This document shows, one piece after another, positions 47,431 through 57,300 of a stretch of DNA of 64,000 bases; position 1 is the first letter of the stretch; every line of letters starts with the position of its first letter. The notes under the pieces were generated by a model. That model made no database searches and was not told the DNA's origin. It saw only the letters and a program-made list of their open reading frames with translations. The translations under genes and the position numbers were made by a program. Origin of the DNA: Parelaphostrongylus tenuis (lineage: Eukaryota > Nematoda > Chromadorea > Rhabditida > Metastrongylidae); contig JAHQIW010006340.1 in the NCBI GenBank assembly GCA_019055375.1, positions 1 to 64,000 on the forward strand, written 5' to 3'.

Positions 47431-48250
47431 TAAAAAATTTTGTAAATATCTTGTGGCAACAACAGCTGTTCCGGTGAAATTACTCCTACAATTTACACTC
47501 GGGCGTATGTAACGTAAACGACTGGAAGCACTGATAAGGTATGGTGCGAAGAAACTAAGCTAACGAACGCCAATTTTAGCTTGAAAAAGTTTCTGACCAC
47601 AAAGGCGGAGAGGACGCGAACCTCCCGTCAAAGACGGCGATGAATTGAAGGCTTTAGTGGGAAGACATCCGTCCCCAACTAACAAAAAAACGCGGTGAAA
47701 AAAAAACTAGCAAAAAAGGCAGGAAACAGAAAACTGGCAAAGAACTAGGTAATAAAGACTTAAACTGAGACTGAAAACCTTGTCTAAAAAAAGCTTTGCA
47801 AATAAACTTAGCAACAAAAAGGACCAGCACACTGCCGTCCTTCTCATCTCTCACCCACGAAAAAGCACTTGCTTGTAATAAGTACAGAAAAGTGTAAGCG
47901 TTCACTAGGAGGAGAAGGGCAAAAGGAAAGACTACGTTTGGCCCGAAAAATGATCATCTTAAATGGCTGCAAAGCAACGGCTCAGGTCAGGTCAAAAAGG
48001 GAGATAGGCTCCATAGCAAAACAATGGTTTGTCAACTCAAAGGAAGACGCTATGAAGACAACCTTTATTACAAACGAAGTTAGTGCCGATATCAAAAGGT
48101 GTCCATAAAACAGTGGTCCGGAAAACTGTACAAATTATAAAAATTCCCCCTAATAATAGACGTCTCCGTTTGATTCGGAGCCGCCTTACGACAGACAGCC
48201 CATATTATATAGAAGGATTGTGTAATGCGTGCTAACGGTAGAGGAGACTG
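47431..48250. other. No gene recognised
   Basis: A mildly protein-like plus-strand frame at 47869-48108 (basic, opening MLVISTEKCKRSLGGEGQKE) has no recognisable domain and no splice-site support. Confidence 0.3.
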
Positions 48251-48254
48251 CATC

Positions 48255-48460
48255 AGTTCAAGTACAATGTACCTGATCCAATTAAACATGTGATCATGAA
48301 TACATGAGTGGAGTGGGTGGGCCACTTTGCACCGCATAGAAGAACATGTGGATGGAAAGTCGAAAAATCGGGCAAATACTTCGATAGTAGGTAAACATAG
48401 GGCAGAAGGGCACAATGGTGACGACTTAGAGGTGAGAGTGATACCCAAGGTTGAAATATT
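48255..48460 (+). pseudogene. Possible RTE reverse-transcriptase tail remnant
   Basis: The frame contains VEWVGHFAPH, resembling the WAGHV block near the C-terminus of RTE reverse transcriptases, followed after decay by GRRAQW where GRPPTRW is usual. This is short and ambiguous, and I cannot exclude coincidence. Confidence 0.25.
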
Positions 48461-48889
48461 ACAGAAACCATTCCGAGGCCGAAATTACCGTTAACGATCT
48501 CATAGTCTCCAGAGGGGAAAAATTTTATGCAGCAGATATACACGACTTCTTTCTTCGTTGACTTTAATGTTTAGATTCTAGAAGCTGCTATTAGACTCAT
48601 AATGTTCATTATGGTTCAGGATATGCGACTTTGAAAACGTGTTCGACGTTAATCCGATATTGATCTCCCAAGCAACCTAATTTTTACATGGATCTTATAT
48701 CTTCTCCACATGTCGCGCTGATCTTGACACCTCGCCCTTCCATTGAACCTTTGACTCATAAAAGCATTGTGAAAGTTCAGCTTGATAGCATCCACCTTCC
48801 ACGGAGAATTTCCGAACTTTTTGTTTGTCGCTTCTACTCCTATTTGAGATTCCCCTTTTGCAGGAATGTCATTGCATGTTGATGGAGAT

Positions 48890-49080
48890 TTTCTCCGCAG
48901 CCCAGAGACATCCGGTCTGAAGCATTTCCAGTTGGATTCCGAGGAATAAACTTTTCTCAGGCAAGTGTAAGTTTACCGGCCACGGATCCCGGACGGATGA
49001 GAGATTTGGTAAGCCCACGATGGTGTCGAACCATTACAGTTCGCGTGATGATCGGCACCACTAAAACTCCGGCTAGCCGA
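48890..49080 (-). repeat. tRNA-derived SINE, partial copy
   Basis: AGTTTACCGGCCACGGATCC, GGTAAGCCCACGATGGTGTC and CGAACCATTACAGTTCGCGT follow the order of the 43907-44193 copy. The B box is GGTTCGACACC on the minus strand. Confidence 0.5.
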
Positions 49081-51338
49081 CTCTGATCAGTTAATACTTA
49101 AAAGTCAGCCGCATTTTCTCTTCACATCTTGAAAGTCCGTTCATCGCTCTTCTTTTCGGAACAGCAACATTACTACTACCGCATTCAACGCAACGTATCC
49201 TGAGCATAGCAGATTAACAGATTGACTACGATGGAGCAAATTTGTGATGGATTTATCTATCCAGAACATTTTTTTTCACCATTTCTGACATATTCATCTA
49301 GATTTATGTCGTGATGTCACACAAAAACATGAAAGCACAATGTGCCAAGTTCAATAGAATATTAATTTATGCAAGATTTCAGGATTGCACAATAAATAGA
49401 GTAAGTGACAACAAGATAGTATCGATTCCCCCAATATCACCCCTGTACTCAATAGTATGAGCGGATCGAAGTTTACGAAAGGGTTTCTAAGTGAGCCCAT
49501 CTATCAGAAACTAATTGGCTTGTATTCCAAAAAAAAAGTGTCATTAGTGAATTGCTCTATTATACCCACCTACACAGTGGTAATAAATGTACATTTCTAT
49601 TCCTTACGCACAGAACACCAGGCTGACATTGATCTTTTATCGTCGTCTTGTTCTCGATATGTTCAACCAATAGTGCCATAGAAACCACTCATTTTAGTAC
49701 GAAATTGAAATTGGGATTTTATCACGTGATCCTCAGCAGAAGCTTCAAACACTGCACTTGAATATGTAGTTATTACTATGATCACATGCATTCTGTTAGC
49801 ATTGTTGTAGAGTTATCGAATGACGAACAGTAAAGGAACGCAACCATATGAACATTGAAAGTTATGTTAGGACGAATATGCAGAATCACAAAGCCAAATT
49901 TAAGAAGCCGTAACGATTCAGTATGCGAAAATTTTCACAGTGGTTGGAAAAAACGGGTTTCTAATGTTGTTTTCATAACGGAGTATAAATATGAGATGTA
50001 GATGATATGAACTATGCAGGATTCCTCTACAATCCTTTATTGTAGAAGAGTCGGTCAGCACGAGTCTTTGATTGGATTTCCGGCTCCAGTTTGTCAGTTA
50101 CTATCTGAAGATAAAAATCCTCAGCATTTCGAAAATATCGGCGTGAAGATTACTCATTTTAGGCAAAATGTTTCTCTTTTTAATTTATTCAGTGAGAAAA
50201 ACGCTTGTCATATCAGAAACCAGGCATCAAACAATGTGGGAATGTTTCGTGGACTCTATCACACATTAACGATGTTCATACTAATGATGAGTCTCTCAAA
50301 TTCTCACATATAATGCCAAATAGGCTTATTATTTTGAATCGGTGATCTGCATTATCTTACTTTCTGTTTTGTCAACAAAAACGTGAACAAAAATTCAGCA
50401 AAATTTCGTCGTTTAGTAGTAAACAATTTAGAACTGCTGAAGAGTAGCACGGATTTATTCTGCCTCATAGACCCTACCAAAACAAGCAGACACTGTGGTT
50501 TTTCAGTTTCTTTCTCTTTGTAGCGAGGTAGCGAGTAAGGTAGGTATTGACCAAGCTGCGTAGGTCTTATTTTCTCTACTGATTAATTAGCAAAAGGTTT
50601 TCTCCCCTTGTTATGGTGACACATTTGGACGGTTTCGCCTCTATCACAGCCACGATGATTTGAGCCGGGTGCCTACAGCAATTGTTCTCCTTGCGATGTT
50701 GCTTTTCGTAGTAAAAAAAAATCGAGATGATTTCTCCACCATATTCGATTCGCTCGTTAACCAACTTCACCTGATTCCTTTCAATGCGACAGCTTGAGAA
50801 GCAACTTTGCAAGAAGAATAACTGCTGGAGACACTCTACTTTCATCATCGTGGCTCTGATGAGGGACTAAATCGACAAAACCTTAACCATAATGAAGACC
50901 TATTCAAACCTCGTGTTTGCTAATGAATAGAATAAAGTGAGACGTGAATAACTTGGTTACTGTTCACCTTACTGATTATCAATATCGAGGTTCAACGAAA
51001 GTTGGAACAAATGTTCATGGCTCATTATTCACAAACATGCCGAGACAATAAGATGCTTAATACATTATTTTATATTTTGCATGTAAATATACTGAAGGCA
51101 GTTTGATACGAGAGACTATCGTTTTATTTTTCTACTCTTGCTTTTTGACACGGTTCATTTCACTAACGCATTGATAGATGGACGACTTGATTTACCTAGG
51201 GATGACATGAAAGGCAATGTGTGTCTGTACCTTTCTGCAGATTTATTCAATGACATATGCATTAGGAAATCTTTTGTGCAATAGAAGTAGTAAATAACAG
51301 TGTCCTTTGCGTTTTCGGATCAAGAATTAACAAATATG
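49081..51338. other. 3' flank of the sideroflexin gene, possible last exon near 50700-50810
   Basis: A minus-strand frame around 50690-50810 reads RIERNQVKLVNERIEYGGEI and ends near FYYEKQ. Its position and pattern recall the family C-terminus (I-E-x-x-x-L ... V-Y-Y/N-K-G). I could not match its acceptor phase to the previous exon, so it is only a candidate. No other gene is seen. Confidence 0.3.
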
Positions 51339-54300
51339 TCATATACAAAATGGGTGACAGTAAAAGTCAAGCAAAATCCAAACGACAAAAGAACTTGCAT
51401 TGCCCTCCTGCGGGAATAACGCTAGAGCGATCGGTAAACTGGCAGCAAATGACAATGTGCATACGACTGCATTAACGAAGAGATGTCGGATTGGAGACCC
51501 ACTCACCCATTTAAGCCTGAACGCTTCACAACTCGATTCATTACAGCTTTGCAACTGTGATACTAGATGACTAGATTTTTTATGGACAAGTAAAAACCAG
51601 GTTGAAAAGATGAGACTACAGGAACCTGCGTTTTCCTTTCAATTCGCGTAAAGTGTATTCAACCCTTTGAAGTAAACTCGACGTAAAAATGATAAAAATT
51701 AGAAAGCTTATCCAACTTTATATACCTATTATGCTCATTAGATGGTAATCTGATGAGCAGGTAGTGCAGTGGTTAAAGATGTTGAGCAATATACTCATAG
51801 TCGCAAGCTCGATCCACTACTCCGACAACAAATGCGCTCATGCTTACAGTCCTGGTATATTTGTATCGACTTATCTCGAGGAACCTCTTGGTGGTGCAAG
51901 AAGCAATAACGACTCAAATGCTGGTGAGGTTATGGATAGCTTCTGCAGCGGTTTGCACGCACTTTCAGGTGATTTAATTCAAACAGCATTCAACAATTTT
52001 CCTATAAGAGGTAAACATTTTGAGATGCAGCTGAATACTTGGATCACAGATGTTGGATTTGGAAGAAGAAGAAACGAATGAAAGAGGTACTAGGATGCGC
52101 ATTATACGTTGAAACGGATCATGTAGAAAATGAATAGATAGCTAGTTATTTAAATCAATCCTGAAAGAATTCTTCATACTGCTATGCTTGAGTAACTTCA
52201 CTATGTAAGAAAATAAGGTCAAGTTTTTGACAGAAAGCACTGAGAGCACCAAAACTGTATTCACCGGGGACAGTTCTGACAGTAGAGAAGTTGTTGCTGT
52301 TCCTATAACGCTAAAATTAGCGCTCTCACAAAAATTCCATGGAGATAGTCTACTGTAACAAAACTTGAAATCATCATAATGGCAGCTGTCAAGTTGATGG
52401 ATTTTACTCCTAATATCACCGTTTTTGATAAGGAACTCAAGGATCAGAAGCAAAATATTGTTGTGACCATTGTTTGGTCATCACTCATACCATCTCATTT
52501 TTTTCAAAAAGAAATGCTAAGGACTTATTATCTACTTATCAATATAATCATCATAGGAATCTCCAAACAAAGCAGAGTCCTCAACAAAATTTTTTCTTGG
52601 TGTTGGAGATCCTCTTGAATCGCATCCTATTGGATGTTTTTCAGTTCCAAAAATGTTCCAAAAAATGCAGAGAACGGAAAATCAAAGACTTGATTCGATG
52701 CATGAGTAACTGTTAGTTAGAGAAAAGAATAATAAGCCATTTCGCGTTGATCAACTCTCGGTGCAAGAGCCATGTTATTGATTCAATTCGTAGCATCGTT
52801 AAGGTGGCTGAATAAACATCCTGTTCATACAACGATTTGCGATGGCGAACTGATCTATTGAGTTAATGTTGCTGTTATTTCTAACGATCCAGGAACAATT
52901 TACGTACACCGCACAGAAGACTTGGCGAGCCCGCTGCACGAGATAGAGCAAGCATCGACACTGCGCGCATTTCAGTGCACCTCTAACCACTGCACCACAC
53001 GCCCTGCAGATTCACAATATAAAAAACTTATTGATACGAATTTCCAGCATCTTGGGAAAAACATAATTTGCTGATAACCAAAATGGGGTAGATGTACTAC
53101 ACTAACAATTTCGTCTTGGAGCATAGAGAACGCAAAAATGTGAAGAGAACCTACTTGGTCTTTCGAACTTCATTGTACAATATATTTCAAAATACATTTC
53201 AAGATTATATGAAGACTTTTTATACAATAATAAGGACAGATCAAATGTCAAACGCAACCTTTCGAGGAATGGCATGATACAAGGCGGTGCTAACAAGAGA
53301 GGAATGGGCAGAAATGCTCGAACCAGTGTCGTATCTGTGACGGCCTACAATACCATAGATAGATTACTAACACAATCTCCAAAACATGAAGTACATGTTT
53401 CCTTGTTTCATCATTTTTATATCCTCTCAATTAAAAAATTTTGTTGACTACAAAGCGATAATCAAGAAGCCAACCTGCTTAGCGGCGACTTTTGACGCTC
53501 CAATAACTTTTCCACCATTCTCATAGACGTCGATGCCAGTTTTGAGTTCGTTCCATCTCATACAGATCACGTTCACTGACGACGCCAACGACACCGCCGG
53601 AAGCGGGACGAAACGCTTCAAACAGAACCGCCTTCTGTTTACTGAAGCGTTGTCGAATACGGTATTCAAGCTTAGAGCCCTTACTAATCAAAATACCCAA
53701 GACATACCTGCACGATGATTTGTCTTGCTAAAGGCATCGATTTTGATCGCTTGATTAGGTAAGTCAGGCCTAAGATGGAACCTACATAATTGAAGAAATT
53801 ACTCATTCGCACATTTTCTTCTTCCTTATTTCGTTGGCCCTTACCTTATTAATCCTATGCAATTAGAAATAACGTTGTTACAGTCTCTTCTATCATACTT
53901 GAATATTTACTGATGATGATACCACATTTATTGAAGAAAAAAGTATGAATTCCATAAGAAACAACCATATTACCATGAAGCGCGCCTCCAGCCTCTCACC
54001 GCCTCCGTCCGAAACCGCGCGCCAGCCGAAGTGGCCGTCATTCGGGAAGGGTTATATCGTTAATGAGGCATGCACGGCAAAGGCTACGTTGGATGACAAG
54101 AAACTAATGTTTCCTATAATACCACCAAAACCAGCATTCGCCGTTTAGCAAATGCTCGAGAAAAGATAGGAAACGCAGCTTCTATGCTTCTCAGCCAATT
54201 GGAAAATTACCTCCTAAGAAGTGCGGACAACGATTGTTCAGGAAAATTCTTTTAAAAGTCGTCCCCAAGGATCTTTACGGGCTCACCCTCTGCGACCTAA

Positions 54301-57300
54301 CAGGGGCGGATTTCTCTGCAGTGATGCTTACGCATCAGTATTAACAAAGCTTGTAAGTTTGTTCCACAACGAGAACGAGCTCAGCTGCTCTGAAGAAGAC
54401 GAAGCGCGTTCGAAACGTCAGCCGAAAAAAAATGTTGTTAACACTTTGGCTACAGGCTTGAGCAACAAAGAAGATATGTAACAGACATTGTAATTGACTA
54501 TCTTGAAACCCTGCTCAAAATGAGTATAATCTGACAATGTATTTTGAGTCTTTGATGAGGTCTGTTGTGGGCACTTCTACAGCGCAAGATATGTATTTCG
54601 GCCTTCCAACCTCGCCAGTTGCACAGTGCCTTCTCATACAATCTACAATCAATCACACTCGACACTTTAAAAGAACTCCACGGTGATTATTTCCCGTACA
54701 TTATGTCCAAAAGGTTTGTCGTCCATTCCTTTTTATAGAGGTGGACCCCTAGGGAACTGACTGAACGAAAAGGCACCGTGCAACTAACAAGGCTGGAAGG
54801 CCGAAACACGTATCTTGCTTTGTACAAGTGCCCATAAGAGGTCTCATAAAAGGCTCAAAATACATTGTCAAGGAAATTACGACTGATTGGTTATACAGAG
54901 GTTAAAGTAAAGCTAGTTTATAACAAAGATATGATTAAGTTTTCCGTACGATTTACTATACTATGCGCTCGCAGTCAACACGTAAGTTCACTCTTGCCTA
55001 GTTGACCACTGTAAATTTGAAAGAGGTTTTTGTTTGGTAGAATGATATTCCTTTTTTTGTGAACCTACATCTTATCTTGAGTTCGGAATTTCATTTTTTT
55101 CAGTGCCGATGCAATAGTTTAAAAAACGGTCTACTTGGCAATATTATCTTGATGACCTTGATGATAATCAGGATATAATTACTATATTCTTAGCGGATAA
55201 ATTCATAAACATGTAACTACAAAATTTCATAGAAAAGGGAATAAAAAGCAATCGTCACCCGCTGAAATCGAGCATGCAGCGGTGACGGCGGCCCCATAGG
55301 CACCAACGTACGTCGAAAATGGCTGTTGCTGCAAGAACTTATATTATCATTCTAGTTATAACGTTTAATCTGTTTTCTCTATAGTCTATCATCTGCTCAC
55401 CACTTCCTAAGTACCCCAATATTCACTCGTTATCTTCTCTCTAATTGTTCACAAAGGGTAAATGTGTTAATAAATAAATATTAATTGCATACCGTTTTCA
55501 GCCCCTTCAGAAAAAAGATTTTTCTAACTTTCCCGAAGGTTTAGTAGTCATCCGATAGCTTACGTCTCAAGCATTTCAATAATTTACTCAATATTTGTAG
55601 AAAACGTTTTAGTGAGCTGTAACATAGAAAATAGAATTATGTCCCTACACTAGATTACAGGGCTCTGAGGAAGGCGTATTTGCCGGAACGTCAGCCATAA
55701 GCAACCTAGAAAGCTCATCGACCGAAAAGAAGAACAATTGCTTGCGAAAAAGATTCGAAGCCCGTGAAGCTTAAGTTAAGAATAGTCCTAAGAGAACAGT
55801 GTGGTGAGCCTCGGTGGTGTGGTGGTAGAGCGCGCGTTTCCGAATAGGATGAAACGCGGGTTCGATTCCCGCCTGAGGCCGTGTTTTTTGCAGTAAAATA
55901 TTGGAATTTTGAATATTAGTTATCACAATCGCTGTCAGCTCAACTGGGTTTATAAAGCGAAATCGCATACCCGACCAATGTAAAGGTTGGTGGCTGATAG
56001 CTGACATAGAGATGTTGAAGAATTAATGGTTGCGCAAATGTGCCTCTGTGGTTATGGTGGTAGAGCTCGCGTCTCCAGATGGATGAAATGCGAGTTCGAT
56101 TCCCGCCTGATGCCGTGATTTGCCCACCATTCATTTCTCTAAGGAATATATGGGTGATCATGATACTGCGAAAAATGCAGCAAAATACTAAAATTTTGCA
56201 AAGAGTAGTTCTTAAACTATTCTTCTCATTTTCACAATGAAATTTTGTTCCACACTCAACACGTTTTTCGCTAAACAAAGTTCAAACCCTAGATTTTCAA
56301 TAAATCAAAAAGGGCCGATTTCAATGGTGTATTTGATTTTTGAAAATGACTCTACAGTGCGCCTTAGCAGCCAAAAGAATATTGAATTCCACACTCGGCG
56401 CGCATTCTTTGCGCCGTTGTGTGTATGGGATTTCGCAACATTGGCACTAAACCACCACGTTATCGTAATATGAGGGCTATTTGATAGCATAAGTTTATAT
56501 GTTTCTGCAGCAAATGTGAAGAACGTCTGTCGCTTTGTGGCTTAGTTTTTTTATTTCCATTTATGTTGTCATGAAAACCGCTAATAAGCCTATGTCTGAG
56601 CTCAGGTTTAAGTAGCCTAAACCTAAAACGAAAAGCATATGAAAAAAGTAGAGGAGGTTTAAAATTATCATACCATCACAATCAACTGCTTTCATAGACC
56701 TCGCTTGAAACCATATATAATCTGATAATCTATCTTGAGCCTTTCATAAGGTCTGTTTTGGCACTTATACAATGCTAGACACGTATTTCGGCATTACAGC
56801 CTCGTCAGTAGCACGGTGTCTTTCGCTTCAGCCAATACCCTTGCAGCGGTAGAATATACCTTACACCGTACATACAAAAAATCTATGCCGAATATTATTA
56901 GCGCATGTCAGATGATAAAATCACCCGCCATTACAGCGACCAACATTCGATCGCTAATGGCTGGCAAAACGAAGTCTGCAAATCCAAGTCACCAAATAAT
57001 GACAAACAAACAAGATTAGCAAATATTGTTTACTGTGGAAATATTAGGTTGGGAAGCAATTTCCTCCGTTTGGATGGGAATGTCGTCATTCTGCATGAAA
57101 CGTGTGTGATTTTCATATCTTTGAAAGGTCTATTTCTTGCCCATCTATTAATATTTGAATTTGTCTATATCTCCCAAGTTTACGACAAGTTGGCCGAGAA
57201 GTCCCCAAAAGTTGTTCGCCGAAAGCGCGCTTTGTCTTATCAAGACAACGCAAAACCACACACAGCCAAGTCAAAGGCAAAGTTTGAGGATTTGGACGGA

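Larger units (their letters stand above)
54533..54869. repeat. Fold-back element with hammerhead-like motif in each arm
   Basis: Arms of about 102 bp at 54533-54635 and 54768-54869 share, inverted, GACAATGTATTTTGAG, GGCCTTCCA and GCACAGTGCCTT (right arm: CTCAAAATACATTGTC, TGGAAGGCC, AAGGCACCGTGC). Single-arm relatives are at 32080-32215, 44750-44885 and 56735-56825. It lies between sideroflexin exons 5 and 6. Confidence 0.8.

Noticed and set aside
48092..48543. Long minus-strand ORFs (118 and 96 codons)
   Set aside because: No domain, overlapping frames and possible RTE remnant on the opposite strand.
53945..54148. Plus-strand ORF with proline/serine-rich start
   Set aside because: It lies in a sideroflexin intron, has no splice support and is next to repeat sequence, so I could not assign it.
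55808..55879. Functional tRNA gene
   Set aside because: Acceptor, D and T arms fit, but the anticodon arm does not form a seven-base loop and the family is repeated and partly decayed.
55771..56278. Minus-strand ORFs containing [12 protein letters not shown] and GGNRTRISS
   Set aside because: Spurious translations of the tRNA-like repeats at 55808 and 56042.
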